Positions 21,957 through 34,571 of a stretch of 64,000 nucleotides of DNA are shown here, in pieces; the stretch's first letter is position 1, and each line of letters opens with the position of its first letter. A model generated the notes under the pieces. That model saw nothing but the letters and a program-made list of their open reading frames with translations. It made no database searches and was not told where the DNA came from. Origin of the DNA: Clonostachys chloroleuca. Taxonomy: Eukaryota; Ascomycota; Sordariomycetes; Hypocreales; Bionectriaceae. The DNA is taken from positions 19,034,001 to 19,098,000 of the forward strand of contig JBANAY010000003.1 in assembly GCA_037952775.1 (NCBI GenBank). The letters run 5' to 3'. Position numbers and translations under genes: made by a program.

Positions 21957-23781
21957 TTATAGCCGTGCCGTAGTCTTTTCCACCTCAATCCTCGCCCTCT
22001 CCTGAAGTACCTTTCTTAGAATCTTGCCAGCCTGTAGGTGGTGTGAGCTCGCTTTGATCATGGGTGCCGAGAGAGCGATGGAGGACTTACTGGATTTTTT
22101 GGGATGGCATCAACGAACACAACGCCTCCGCGAAGTCTCTTATAATGAACCACCCTATCTTTGACCCAATCCTGTACTTCCATTTCAGAAGGTTTAGGTC
22201 GGCCTGGCATCGGGACGATATATGCCCTGGGGGCTTCTTCCCCATTGATGGAAACACCTACGACGGCAGCATCGGCAACATCTGATCTTTCGAGAAGGAG
22301 TGCGTCAAGCTCTGACGGCGATACTTGGAAACCTCGAACCTTGATGAGCTCCTTTGCTCGATCCACGATGCGGAATATGGCGCCTGCTGAATACTTGGGA
22401 GTAACATAGGCAATATCCCCAGTACGCAACCACCGATTGCCGTCTGCATCGACCGATATGACCTGTCTGGTGGCTTCCGGCTTGCGCCAGTACCCCAGCA
22501 TCAACGCCGGGGCTGATATGTACAATTCCCCTGGAACGTCTGGCTCGGATATTTCTTTGCCAGTTTCAAGATCAAACAGTTTGGCCATGCACCCTGGCAT
22601 GAGTTCCCCGACACCAACTTCGGCGGGGGTCAACGGATCCCAGCCCAACCCAGCACAGGTCAATTCTGTCATTCCCCATCCCTCACGGATCATCTTCTCA
22701 CCGCTACTCGATAGTAGGTTACTCACCTCCTTTCGAGTTTCCTCTGCCAAGGGAGCGGCGCCACTGCCTACCATATCTAGACTGCTCAGATCCGCTTTTC
22801 GAGCGATGGGGTGCTTTGACATGGCCACAAAGATCGGTGGTACTGCGAGAAACTTGGTGATGCGGAATGTGGCGATGTGTCGCAGCATTTTCAAGAGATC
22901 AAACCTTTGCATAATGTACACTGGGATCCCTTCATGAGGGAAGCTGCTGATATAGTACCCTTGGCAGAAGGCGTGGAACATTGGCAAGATACACAATGCC
23001 GCCGCTCGTTCGGTACGCTGTTTGTACTCTGGATGCAGCTTGTGGAGAGCGACAGTGCTGTGACCATTTGCGACTAGATTGAAGTGCGTAACTTCAACGC
23101 CTTTTGGAAGACCGGTCTGTTTGGAATGTTAGTTGGAGTGACACGAACCGTACATGGTTACCTGTGTGAGGCGTACCGTTCCGGAGCTGTAGTTGAGCGC
23201 GCATATGGCAGATTTTGGGTCCGCGGGCTCTTGCCACTCATACGACTGCCCTTTTTCTTCTGATGCAACGAGGCTCAACCAATGTTGAGGGTCATGCGAA
23301 TGGTCATTTTCCTTGGAATCTGGTACGGTATTATCCAGTTGATAAACGTTCTCCAAAGGCATTCCCACCATGTTGGCGGCCTCGAGTGCAACCCCCATTG
23401 TTCCGGTGCAACAAGCATCATCGTTGCGTCGCTGTCTCTTAGCTGGAAGGCTAGTTCGCGGGCAAGATACCCAGGATTCGCCCCGGTGAAGACGGCGCCC
23501 GCCATCCATATACCCAACATAACGCAAGGGTAAACAACACTATTTCCAGCAATGACGAGAACACGATCGCTAGGTTGAAGGCCATGAGCAGTGAGACCGG
23601 CGGCCAGACGTTTAGCCAGAAGCCTAGCAGAGGAATATGTGACATAGTTGTTCTCTGGATCATCTGCATCGACCCAGGCTTTGTTGTCTGGATAGGGTAG
23701 ATGCCCGGAGCAGGAACCAAGTATCCATGACTGGATTGAGCAGTTTGGAAATGTGATCTGGAAGCGAGATTTGATGACCAT
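21957..23781 (-). CDS. acyl-CoA/4-coumarate-CoA ligase-like enzyme, PTS1 (one frame break)
   Basis: ATP-dependent CoA ligase (ANL superfamily) activating a carboxylate through an acyl-adenylate. Exons on the minus strand are 23177-23781, 22091-23116 and 21957-22031. With one base added at 23392-23396 the total is 568 codons. The P-loop signature is split by an intron: NYSSGT joins TGLPKGVEVTH. Also visible are GWGMTEL (A5), TGDIAYV (A7), RAKELIKVRGFQVSPSE (A8) and PKNPAGKILRKVL (A10, with the catalytic lysine). The protein ends in ARL, a peroxisomal targeting type 1 tripeptide, so it probably acts in peroxisomes on fatty or phenylpropanoid-like acids. The frame switches from MLVAPEQWG to VALEAANMVGMPLENV at a G5 run on the coding strand. 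Start MVIKSRFQITFPN is chosen because the family N terminus begins there. An upstream ATG in the same frame exists but lacks family-like sequence. Confidence 0.87.
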
Positions 23782-26700
23782 CTTGGAATCGTTCAATGTT
23801 GCGAGCTTAACAAGACGACCAGATGAAGCAGGAGATAAGGGGACTCTCCAGATTACTATTAGTGTCACTAAGAGAAACGAGTTGGAACATAAGGAGGCTT
23901 CTTGAGCAAATGAGGACGGGATGGCTCGTTTTTGTTACCCTCAGTTGGACACTCGGGTTTGGCTAGGTACCCTTGCACAGTCTTTATGGGAGTGGAGTGC
24001 TGAGTATAAGTTAGGAGTTGTTTGAAAAGCTTTTGACGGATATTAGTTTGCCATTACGGGGAGCTGGATATAAGTAATATGATGGCTTGACTGACTTGCA
24101 TGAAGAAGGGTCAATGGTCAGAGCGCCAGATCAATGCTTGCGATGGTCTACTCCTGGTTCTGGCTCGAGATAGGCTCTAAGGGGCCATTCTGTTCATTAA
24201 TGGGGGTGTTCACCTCGAGCTACTCCTGGGTCAGCCGCAGATTGCCAAGGAAGTTGCATAGTGCAGCCGATGTGGCTCCATGGCCATATTGGAGAGATTG
24301 CGAGCATTCGGTGGCCATTGTCTAAGGATCGATCCGTTGAGCACCATCAGCCTCAACGTCGGGGGATGAAGAAGGACCCTAACTGTAGCGAATGACGGAA
24401 CGTGCGCGTATCAAAAACGGCTTGGACCCGGACACCACCAGTCATGGACCCGCTGAACTAGCATGCATCAGCTAAATCCAACCTCTCAGAGGGCTCTCCA
24501 AGCGTTCCCTGTCAGTTGCAATATCCAGTGGGGGACTACCAGTCAATGCATCGTACCATATTAGCTTGTCCCTCAGCGCTGGGTCCACGCTTTCTTCCGT
24601 TTGGCCTGGCTTGAGCACACCTACTTACTTGGGTAGTTGATGGGCATGTACATGGTATTCGTGGGATGCCCAACAATGCTGAATCCGGGACGAGCAACGG
24701 TTTCTCTGGTCTGTCTGATAACGCCAACGTTCGTCACACGAACAACCGATGTATCAACCGCGGTGCTACATGGAATCCTTCGGCTGCGGAGAATTACTTC
24801 AGTATGTGCCGTCTGTCCTTCCACGCGCCCGGTGAGGGTGGATGACGGGTTGGGTCACCTCGTCATTTTCTTGGACCAAGCGGTGATTGTTTTCTCTTCC
24901 CCACTGGATGCTGACTTGGCTCGTTACACAAAGCTGAGCGCATGCTGGTCGTTGATGAGTGCCATGGCTCACACTGCATTGAGTGTTGACCGCTTTGCCA
25001 TGCTGATCTGAATGTAGCAACGCCATACACGCTACACATCCATTTCGGGTTCTTTTCTATTCGTAGCACTATTCCGCAGTGTGGCATCGCCGTGTCACTG
25101 GCTCATGTCTTCCAATCTTCTGTTTTCCTTCTTGAACAGAACGTGAGATGTTGTGTGGTCCGCTCCTCGTAGGCTCCTCATGGTCGTAGGGGCGTTTAGG
25201 TAGCACGGCACTAGTCTTGGGACCATTTTTTGGGCTCTTGTCTGGAGCCAAATGCCACACCGGTTGGGCCTGGACCAAGCCTCTCTGGCGAATCAACCGA
25301 AAATAGAGTACACCGGTGGAGGGATATGGAACTGGCTCTTGACGCCACTCGGCGAAGATGAGCGAACAAGAACTCGGAATGTCGACCATGATGCAGCCAT
25401 GAAATGAGCAGTTTAATTCATTAGTGATGATCATGCTGGATGGCAAGGTGAACCTTGGATTTCGGATTTCGGGGCACACTGCACACTGCTCCTCCAAGCA
25501 CCCGATGCTCTGGTGTGGCTTTGGCTGTGCGGGCGGAAAGAAAGGTCTGAATTGATCGACGGAAGTGCAACAGATGATTATTGAGAGAAGACTCGATCGA
25601 TGGCTTGTAAGAAAATAGGGATTTACGTTCGCTGCATACCTTACCTGCCTAAGCACATGCCATACCGCTGGTCGTTCCTGCCCCCGATTGCACGCATCCC
25701 TGCACTACACTGTAGGTTTGATCCAGCTCGCCATCACTATCTAAGATCTAAGCTTCAGCATCTGTTACAAGGATACTACCTAAAGTAAGTTGGGCGCGGG
25801 CTTACCGACTTATGGCATTGCCTTAATTGGAGACTCTCGAAAGCGGCCAGCTATGGCCATTTCTAGTGGATCTAACTCCTTTGCTTCTAATCGTGACGCT
25901 TAGATCAACTTCTGTGGAGGAATTCTTCTTGCACCAATCCAACACCCACTGTGACGAATACGAGAAGGAAGATTGGAATGATAACCTCTATCGGTTACAT
26001 ATGGGAACTGACTTTCTCCTTTGGCAGCCTTGAACCATAAGCATATTGGGATGCAAGCTTTTACTGGGATTTTGGGATCTCATTCTCATTCTCGAGAGGA
26101 GCATGGGGTGCCATGAGGGATGGAAGAAGACCCAAGAATCGTTAAATGTATTCCAATAACATTGATAAGCTTTTGGTCTGTAGTAAAAAGGCAGCCCACA
26201 ATCAAGCTGCGGAGTTGGTGAGTTCAATTGAGCAAAGAAAAACTTAAACATTTCATCTGGATCCTCAAAGGATCCGATTGGCATGTGGGGAAGAACGAAG
26301 ATGAAGATGTATGATGAGTGCCATTACCACTGCCTCAAACGAGAGGGAACATGAAGATGAGATCAAACTAGAAGACCAGCAACGAGCCTTTCTCTAGTAT
26401 CTCACGAATGGGCATTACTGTGAGCTTTCAAGTTCATGTTGCAACAAGAGGAATGGCCAATCTGGAGTCCAAGCTTATTGAAATTCAAATTGACAAACTG
26501 CAAAATATTTTCGACCTTCATCACCATATTGTAATGCCATATCCGGCTTTCAAATGGGTCGTGGCTTGTGGGCTGGAAGGGGATGGTTGACTGTGAATGG
26601 AGTAGCACCTAAAGGCAGATTACATAAACCACAGAGTAAAAGCCATCTGGGCTTGCAGTTACCGAAAATCAGCCGGCCAGACCAATCAGTGGCGTCCATT

Positions 26701-26831
26701 TTGCAAGCAGCTCGCTCAAGTGCAACGACGTCGACAAATTGAAGCCGAAGCTCTCAGGATATTCCTCAAGCCGCCCCCAATCGTCAACGCAATTGTCGAC
26801 CGGACACCTGACGACACCACGGACATCCACA
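23782..26831. other. 3-kb gene-free region
   Basis: No supportable gene. The largest open frame (25069-25656, minus, 195 codons) has no recognisable family content and no coding-like bias. Confidence 0.5.
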
Positions 26832-27858
26832 ATGGCCAGCAGGATCACCCCTTTCCTCGTCAGATCCGCCGTGAGGTCCGCCTCGCGCGCGGTTCGTGCC
26901 CCAATCCAGATCCAAACTCGCGCCATATCCGCCACGGCCCGCCGGACGAGCGACACCCTCTCCGTTGTATGTCCTGCTTGCACCGCCCGAGCGTCCAATT
27001 GCTCTCCCACCGACCCTAGCTATTGGACACGATCGTCTGGGATCAAGAGTAATGCTAACTGAAGCCTCCCGCTAGCACCGCAACACACCCGACAACAACC
27101 CCGATATTCCCTTCAAGTTCAACGCTCAGAATGAGGCCGTCATCGCCGAGATCCTCAAGAAATACCCCCCCAGTACAAGAAGGCCGCCGTCATGCCAATA
27201 CTCGACCTGGGACAGCGCCAGCACGGCTTCTGCTCCATCAGCGTCATGAACGAGGTCGCCCGCCTCCTCGAGATGCCCCCCATGCGTGTCTACGAAGTTG
27301 CCTCATTCTACACCATGTACAACCGAACTCCGGTTGGCAAGTTCTTCGTCCAGGCCTGCACAACCGTACGCTCCATATTCCCCATGCTCCCAGAATCCCG
27401 CCCGTGGAAGTGAATATCTCCACAATTGAGATCTTTTTCTTTCCACGGCTCGGGCAACCAATTCCCAATTGATGCTGACACCACGCTCCCTTCTACAGAC
27501 CCCCTGCCAGCTCGGAGGCTGCGGCTCAGACGCCGTTGTCAAGGCCATCAGCGAGCACCTCGGCATCAAGCAGGGCGAGACCACCAAGGACGGCCTCTTC
27601 ACCTTCATCGAGGTCGAGTGCCTCGGCGCCTGCGTCAACGCCCCCATGATCCAGATCAACGACGACTACTACGAGGACCTCACCCCCGAGACCGTCAAGC
27701 AGCTCCTCACGGCTCTCCAGGAGACCGCCACCAACCCCAATGCCAAGGTCCCCACCCCGGGACCCCTCAGCGGCAGGCAGACGTGCGAGAACAGCGACGG
27801 GCAGACGAACCTGCTGGATCAGCCGTGGGGCATCGAGAAGACGAGGGCAGACCTGTAA
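26832..27858 (+). CDS. nuo-24: NADH:ubiquinone oxidoreductase 24 kDa subunit (one frame break)
   Basis: Matrix-arm subunit of mitochondrial complex I (NDUFV2 family) that carries the 2Fe-2S cluster N1a. Exons are 26832-26966, 27076-27365 and 27499-27858. One extra C at run 27165-27171 gives 261 codons. The N terminus ([19 protein letters not shown]...) is basic and hydroxylated, a typical mitochondrial presequence. The conserved core is present: [40 protein letters not shown], and four cluster cysteines, Cys140 and Cys145 (C-x4-C spanning the second intron) and Cys183 and Cys187 (C-x3-C in [12 protein letters not shown]). The frame break lies between EILKKYPP and QYKKAAVMP. Since every key residue is intact, a sequence error is far more likely than a defective gene. 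Confidence 0.93.
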
Positions 27859-28279
27859 ATCATAACAAAGAGAGGACAAAGGCAACGAGTTAGAGAGGGA
27901 GACTATTTTTTTTTTATTCACCGGGAAACGTCATAAGGAGAAGGGAAAACTACGCGAGGACGAGAGGTGCGAAATTTAACTGTACATAACGGTGCTTGGA
28001 ATGTTATCTCCTTATAGACATTGACGATGTAATTTCATCCCGTGCGTGCACGCAACGTACTGACAAAACACTTCATGCATGAATGATTTACCATCAGAAA
28101 CGTAGATACAAAATGCGGAAAAAGGAACCCTTAGTCAAACTTGTCCGGTAAATACCAAAAACAAAAATGAAAAACAAAAGAGAGATATCAATTTGATACC
28201 CAAGCCGTCGTACACCCATAGAGATCATGATCGTATCTGCCAAAGTATCATTTCTTCATTTTATTTTCTTTCAATTTGG
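27859..28279. other. convergent intergenic region
   Basis: 3' flanks of the complex I subunit (+) and the kelch gene (-). No gene seen. Confidence 0.5.
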
Positions 28280-30049
28280 TTAGTAGCCAAGACGCAACAG
28301 CCACCCATCCCCGAGCAGCTCGTCGTCCTCGTCCAGTCCACCCCAGAGGACGATGGCGCTCTCCTCCAAGTCGGGCAAGACGGCACTTGCCAGCCAAGCT
28401 CTCGGGCCTGGCTCATCCCGGCTCTCTTCCGTGTCATATGGCGTGGTGTTGACCTTGGTCCATTTACCCTCGCCGGTCTTGCGTCCAATGGCCTGGGAAA
28501 AGGCATCCGAGACGCTGGCGACGGTCATGCCCAGAGGAGGGGTCTGGAACAGCCAGATATCGCTGAGAAACTTTCCGGAGCCTGCATCGGCGTCGGTGTC
28601 AGCCTCGCCCATGGCAAGTACAAGGAACTCCCGTCCACCGCCGATCGTGAGGGCGTGGAGGGAAGCGGCACTGCGCGGGGCGGGCCAAGCTTGGACTGGC
28701 TGGCTGGGAATAGCATGAGATGATTCCTGAGTCTGGTCCTGATAAATTGACTGCCACTTGCCGCGGGCGTGAATTGAAACCTCGCCCTTGCTGGCCCTGT
28801 CATCGAATGTTTCCACCTCAAGTTGGATGAAATCCAGCTGGCCGCCAATTTCGTTCTCGCCGTCATAGCCACCGAAGCGGAAAAGGCGGCTCTTGCTGAT
28901 GCAGATAGCTGCGCCGGATCTGGTAGGGCCGGGAGCTGCTGGAAGTTCGGTCCAGGTCCTTGAGTGAACGTCAAATGCCCACAGGTCATTGGTGCGGTCC
29001 TCGTTGGCCAGAGAGCCGCCATGTACAAAGAAGGTACCGTAGCCGTCTGATTCCTGGTCAATGGCCTCCTCGGCAACGTTTCCAACAATTGGATCCTGAG
29101 GAATGCCAGTCTTGGAGGTGTCGCCAATGATCATGTTCTGCCAGGTATTGGGCACAGAGTCTCTGGGCTTGGCGAAGTCCTGGGGCCTGTCGGTAGCTGT
29201 AGCGCAGTGGTGGCTTCGCGCAGCAGGATGGGGAATGATGGTGCCTCCACGGACGGCTGGGACAGGGTCAAGATGTGTCCACTGGCTGGATCGAGTGTCG
29301 AACACCCATACTCGGCCAGCCTCCTCCAGCGGCTTCATGTCATCGCCGCCACGACCTCCGAAGACGAAGATTCGAGATCCAATGGCGGCCGAAGCGTGTC
29401 CAACACGAGGTGGTGGCACCTCGTCTCTGGCCTTCCCTTTACCCTTGCTCTTGTCCTGGAGTTGTTCCTCCGCCTCCGCCTCCTCATCCTCCTCTTCTCC
29501 CGGCGTCTCCTCTTCGCCGGTGTCCTCACTTTCCTTTAGAGACACCTCATCCAGCTCACCTTCAGCTGGCTTCTTTCCGTCAGATGATTTGGGATCCTCA
29601 CTCTCGGGGGCTTTGGGGGCTTTTGGGGTCTTGGGAGCGGGGAGAGGGCTCGGATCGGCGAGGGCGTTCGGCGGGGCTGCGATGGCCTTGATACTGTAGT
29701 AATCGGCCCCGGCGCTGCTGTAGGCGAGCTTGATGACATGCACATCATTGTCGAGGGGCTTGTCGGAATCAACCTCGCCTCCGAACAGGTAGGCAGATCC
29801 GTCAATGATATCGAGCGAGTGGGATGATCGAGGGACCGGGGGCAGAGCGATGCGCTCCCAGGTGCCCTTGATAGGGTACTCTCTGGTGAAAGGGTTGTAG
29901 CTGGAGAGCTGGGAGAGCTGGATGTTTGGCAATTGAGGCAGCTTGGGTAGCTGGGGCAGCTTGTTGATCGACGGCAGGTTGTGCTGGGCATTCTGCAGCA
30001 CCTCGGTGGTCCGGCGCTTGAGCGTCGTGAAGTTGGACTCGTCGGCCAT
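28280..30049 (-). CDS. kelch-repeat beta-propeller protein
   Basis: Intron-less, 589 codons, starting MADESNFTTLKRRTTEVLQ. I use this ATG rather than open frame extending 63 bases upstream because it fits the basic/hydroxyl N terminus. A short KLPQLPKLPQLPNIQLSQL repeat follows. Kelch blades are visible: RSSHSLDIIDGSAYLFGGE, RVGHASAAIGSRIFVFGGRGG, YGTFFVHGGS followed by NDLWAFDVHSRTWTELP, RSGAAICISKSRLFRFGG, and a C-terminal LASAVLPDLEESAIVLWGG. Between the first blades lies a charged acidic Pro/Lys/Glu-rich insert (about residues 150-225). It is likely a cytosolic scaffold. No catalytic residues are evident and there is no signal peptide, so it is not a secreted galactose oxidase. Partners are unknown. 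Confidence 0.85.
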   Translation of the reverse strand: MADESNFTTLKRRTTEVLQNAQHNLPSINKLPQLPKLPQLPNIQLSQLSSYNPFTREYPIKGTWERIALPPVPRSSHSLDIIDGSAYLFGGEVDSDKPLDNDVHVIKLAYSSAGADYYSIKAIAAPPNALADPSPLPAPKTPKAPKAPESEDPKSSDGKKPAEGELDEVSLKESEDTGEEETPGEEEDEEAEAEEQLQDKSKGKGKARDEVPPPRVGHASAAIGSRIFVFGGRGGDDMKPLEEAGRVWVFDTRSSQWTHLDPVPAVRGGTIIPHPAARSHHCATATDRPQDFAKPRDSVPNTWQNMIIGDTSKTGIPQDPIVGNVAEEAIDQESDGYGTFFVHGGSLANEDRTNDLWAFDVHSRTWTELPAAPGPTRSGAAICISKSRLFRFGGYDGENEIGGQLDFIQLEVETFDDRASKGEVSIHARGKWQSIYQDQTQESSHAIPSQPVQAWPAPRSAASLHALTIGGGREFLVLAMGEADTDADAGSGKFLSDIWLFQTPPLGMTVASVSDAFSQAIGRKTGEGKWTKVNTTPYDTEESRDEPGPRAWLASAVLPDLEESAIVLWGGLDEDDELLGDGWLLRLGY

Positions 30050-31938
30050 GGTGATGTCTGGTTGAGACTTTTTTGGGGGGTGCTTTCTGGGTAGACTCGT
30101 CGGCCACAACAAGGCGAGGATTCAAGTTAATAAACACAGCACCGGGTGCAAGAGGCGGTCGACCGCTTGTCCTTGTTAGTGCCGCGGCCGGAGCTTAATG
30201 GTGGGCGTTGAAGAGGTGGATGGGGATGTGCGGATGGTCTGGAATGGAATCAGCAACCGACGAAGCTAGAGCTGGGTGCTGAAGCTGGAGTTGTCTGGGC
30301 CGGTGACGAACAAGACGGCACTACTGAGGATGTCAGCAATGCATGCGATGAATTGATGCTCGCTGGATGGGGCATCGTGCCAAACCCCAAACACAGGATA
30401 CCTGCTCCTCCCAAAATAGATGGGGTCAGCCATCTGTGGGCGTAGCCAGAGCCCAGAGCCACGGCCACGGCCACATACCAGGTAGCCAGCCACGGCGGGC
30501 TACGGCCCAGCACAGCCGGTGTAGAACCACCCGCTGAGAGGGCTGGACATCAGCTGCTGACGGCGTACGTCATAGCAGGTCATAGCAGCTGCCCTCCAGT
30601 AGCCACCACCAAACAGGCTGAGCTGACATAGTGACAGGCCACTGGGCTTCCGAGGCGGTGTCCAACTCGCCCATTTTCGCGCTGCCAAAGTATGGTACTT
30701 ATTGGACAAGACTATATTTTCTCCCCAATTGACGCCTAAATGCACTGCCTTGTCCAGCCACAAGCTACGAGGAATCGCCAGCAGAGACACATTGTCCTGC
30801 TGAAACCCAGGGCATGGGAGCTAGGACCAACCCCGCCGTGAGCCAGGGACCATCACCCACCTTCTCATAAATGCGGTACGTCAGAATGTCCATCACAAAT
30901 GTTGAATACTCAGACTCTCGCCCTGTCGTACTGCGTAATGAGACAATTATACTTGTATGTGTCTTTACTATGTCAATACATGGCCAATCTTCTTCAAACC
31001 ATTCCCAAATGCCTGAACCACATGCACAGGAATGGGTGGGCAATCTTCCTGCCCCAAGGCCACATCAGCGACTAACCATGTAATCTAGGCACATATCTAT
31101 TAGTGAAGGATGGTACATGCAAGACCACCACGGTGCTTGGGAACTTGCCCCAAAGTCCGGTCTCATGCAATACATGGCCAATTTCCGAGCAAGAAGTCGC
31201 TGTTTCTACTCGATACGGTAATCATGTGCGGACGTTAGCAACGTGTGCGTAGGTGGCTCAGCCGTTGATCGCCCCCAACAGGCGCTGGAATATATGTAAG
31301 TTCGAATGTGGACAGCTAGTGCAGCTTGCTGGGCGCGCAATTAGACTGCTGAGAGGCAGGGTTATAGAAGATAATAGCAATTCACCAAAGTTCTGACTAA
31401 ATACAGGGGTTCTAGACTGCTTACTGCTCTGGATGTTCTCTGCCATAGGCTATTCTTTTGTTTGCGTGGAGGATAAGCGCTTGTCTCTGGTTACGAGCAT
31501 CCGCAACTATCAACACGTGCTAGCGCAATATATTAGGACACAGCATGCTAGTCCCAATTCGTTTCACATTTGGTAAATTATTCTAAACAGTGACCAGGGA
31601 TATTTTCAAAGCTCGGCTTCTTGTCTAATACTGACTTCCGGCTCCCTTTTGTGAGATATCTATTGTCCTGGCTGCGCCGTCGTCTCCTGCGCATATCTTA
31701 TTGCGGAAACTCGGTGCTAGCTAACCAACCTATGCCCGATCTGTTCAAAATGCTCGCTATATTCTAGAACGACCGTATAGAAAAAATGTGCTGCACCTCT
31801 TTTCTGGCGGGTTGAAGAAACTGAATACGTTTACTCGTTATAGGAAACGTCCCTGATCAAAGTGAGATGCATCATTCTGAAGTGAAGTTGATTGACGTTG
31901 ATGCAACCTAAAAGCAAAAAAGGCCAAAAAATAACTTT
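30050..31938. other. intergenic
   Basis: No supportable gene. It holds the promoter of the kelch gene at its left end and otherwise unremarkable sequence. Confidence 0.45.
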
Positions 31939-32009
31939 GCCCCCACACAGAATTGAACTATGGATCTTCGCATTACAAGTGCGACGCTTTACCACTAAGC
32001 CATAGGGGC
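31939..32009 (-). tRNA. tRNA-Thr (anticodon TGT)
   Basis: Minus-strand cloverleaf of 71 nt. The acceptor is GCCCCTA/TGGGGGC with one G-T pair. Anticodon stem TCGCA/TGCGA encloses CTTGTAA (anticodon TGT, reads ACA). T arm is CATAG-TTCAATT-CTGTG with one G-T pair. There is no intron. Confidence 0.92.
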
Positions 32010-32988
32010 TTTAGCAAGTTATTTATGTCAGCACGCTTTGTTGATTGTACTAAGAACCATTGGCCGCAGGGTCCGCAAATGGTTCGCAAGCAACCTTGAG
32101 GGCATTGCGTGGCGTGGTTGTACGACGTAATCAAGTGGTAATACTACTAATGCAATGCGTGTTGGTCCTTTCCGGCCCCCCAATCCCATTACAGTCATAC
32201 GCAGTCTGACCAACGGGCTGTTTTGCTTTGGATGCAACAGTCACAGATGTTCAACTGCTCGAAGTTCGGCCGCTGCTAATTCCACAGATCTTAGCGTCTA
32301 CCTCCCCGTCTATATCCGCGATCCCTCCACTATATTTACAGCTCTCAGCTATACTAGCTCTGATCATGCACTAGAGCTGGTGTTGGCCGCTAAAACTAGG
32401 CGGTTATCACTTAACTTCAAGCCTCGGGGGCAATACACCACCGCCTTTCTCAGCCACCAGCACCATGTATAACAAGCCAATTGAACCAGTGAGGCTCTGT
32501 TGTGATCTGCCGAGAAAACGCGTAAAACCGGTCATGATTCCATATCCATCACAAGCCATGTGCCCAGCTCCTTGAGTCCCATGCTTCCTCAATTTACCAG
32601 GTCGTCCCCTATGAGCAGGGGGACGAACGAACGGGAGGCCAGAGGCAGTCGAAACATGTGAATATCGCGTAAGAATACCAGCCTCCAAAAGAACTGCACA
32701 TGAGGCTGTTGGTCCAGTGTTGCATCCGGGAATCGGACGCACGTACATACAGCCACGTCAGATTTCACTTCGAGGCAGCTACTCCTGCAGTTAGGCGCCG
32801 GCCCCAAATGCCGCCAGAGCTGAGCTGAACCTGGTTCGACAGGTCACAAGAAGGATTGCGGCTCATTTTACCCTGTCTGGCTTATATACTGAGATCAGAG
32901 CCCCCATCTCGAGGTCCTACCAACAAAAAAAATCATCTTTGGATTTGGTATTTCCTTCTTGACGACCTAATTGATTCAGCGCTTCACC
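32010..32988. other. intergenic, 5' region of CorA-like gene
   Basis: No gene seen. Confidence 0.45.
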
Positions 32989-34571
32989 ATGGAGGAGGTA
33001 TACAACACCCTCACCCTCACAGGGGCCAAATGGTGGGACCTGCAGCACTCCCCCAATGAGGAAACATTCAAGGCGACACAGTTCTGGCTGGACCAAACCT
33101 CCAAAGCTGTCGAGGTGGAGATCCAGACGGTCCAGCCCGCCCAGCGAGACGCATGGCTGAAACGGCGGACAGACGACAAGGGCAGGACGCTCATTGCGCG
33201 TTACGTCTGGCTCAGCGCGACCGGCCCCAACAAGAACGAGATCAATCTGACCAAGGCCGTCCAGAACACGCTCTGCGAGAAGTTCGGTCTCAAGACGGCT
33301 TACAAGTACTTCCACACCTTTGTCAGCGGGGTGGCCTCGCTCCCTCGCGAGTCCACGCCAGAGTTCGAGCGGCAGGCTTTTGCGTTCTGTTTCGGTCCGA
33401 AACTCGCGGCCATCTGGTCTCACAGGCTGTCCAAGACGTCAACAGATGATATCACCGAGGGCATCATCTTCACCCAGGGCGATACCGTGCAGCAGACCTA
33501 CCTGCAATTCATCTCCAAGATCCCATGGAACCACGGCATCTGTCTCTCGTCTGCCTTCCTGGCATACCTGTTCAGCATGGTCCTCTGTTCAGAGATAGAT
33601 ACCCTCCAGAAGAAGATCCTACAGGGTGTGAAGGAGATTGAGGGGGAGACCGGATTCCACGGCTTCGCCGAGCGCAAGAAGAAGCTAGAGCAGGGGAGAT
33701 CACTGGCGACCGAGGCGATGGTAGAGATGTCAGCAAAGGCCAGCGGATTCACAACCAAGCTGGCGGGCACGGGCAGAAAATCCGACATGATCGAACAGCT
33801 TCTAGAGCTGATGCTGAAAAGAGCCTCCGAGGACCGCGCCAGTCGCGAGAGACTTGCGTCCGGAAGGAAAGCAAAAGATAAAGAGCCTAATGGAGGTCCA
33901 ATCTTGAGGGCTCATGTTGAGGTTATGCGACAGAGGATGAAGATGCAGAGCTCCGAGACAAAGTACATCCAGGAGAGGGTCCAGATCCAGATTTCGGCGG
34001 TAGGTGATGATGCTCCGTTCTCGGTTCTGATTTTGGAGGCTAACAAGATCTCGCTCAGACTTTCCACACCATTTCGCAAAACGACACATTGGCCAACTTG
34101 GAGGTTGCCGAAGAGACAAGCCAGATCGCCTACTACAGCTACCGCGACGCCTCCTCAATGAAGACTCTTGCCTTCGTCACAATGGTCTTCCTTCCTGGGA
34201 GTTTCATCTCCGCGCTATTCTCGACGCAAGTATTCAATTGGGAAGCGGGAGGCGGATTCAGTGTCGGTGTGAATCCTCGCTTCGGATTGTACTGGGTCAT
34301 CACGATCCCGCTTACCCTGATAGTCTTCCTGCTCTACTACGTATGGATTGGGAAACTGAAACGAGACGTGGACAAGAGGAAGAAGGATAGAGAAGAGAGG
34401 AGGAAAACTCTGACCGAACATCCAGACGCATCTTCTTCGAGCTACTCCATACGTGGGCCAGGACACAGCGGCAAGGGGAGAACCGCGACTTTTGCTGATC
34501 ACATCAAACTGAAGAGGATGAGAACGAGAACTACCAGCGGACACGCAGAAAATGGCTCGAATGCTGTTTAA
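32989..34571 (+). CDS. CorA-like transmembrane protein
   Basis: Exons 32989-33999 and 34059-34571 give 507 codons. The start ATG has a strong context (tcaccATGG). A large soluble N-terminal region (about 1-380) ends in charged coiled-coil-like segments, followed by two closely spaced membrane helices: MKTLAFVTMVFLPGSFISAL and LYWVITIPLTLIVFLLYYVW. The tail is Lys/Arg/Ser-rich. The paired C-terminal helices and the TLAFVTMVFLPGSFISALFS signature are those of the fungal CorA-like family, related to magnesium channels. The YGMN loop between the helices, needed for ion selection in true CorA, is absent: the loop reads STQVFNWEAGGGFSVGVN. Ion transport is therefore not assured. Such proteins are numerous in filamentous fungi and mostly uncharacterised. 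Confidence 0.82.

Noticed and set aside
25069..25656. 195-codon minus-strand frame in the 3-kb gap
   Set aside because: No recognisable domain, unbiased composition, no supporting neighbours or splice extensions.
29103..29699. 198-codon plus-strand Ser-rich frame
   Set aside because: Antisense of the acidic insert of the kelch protein.
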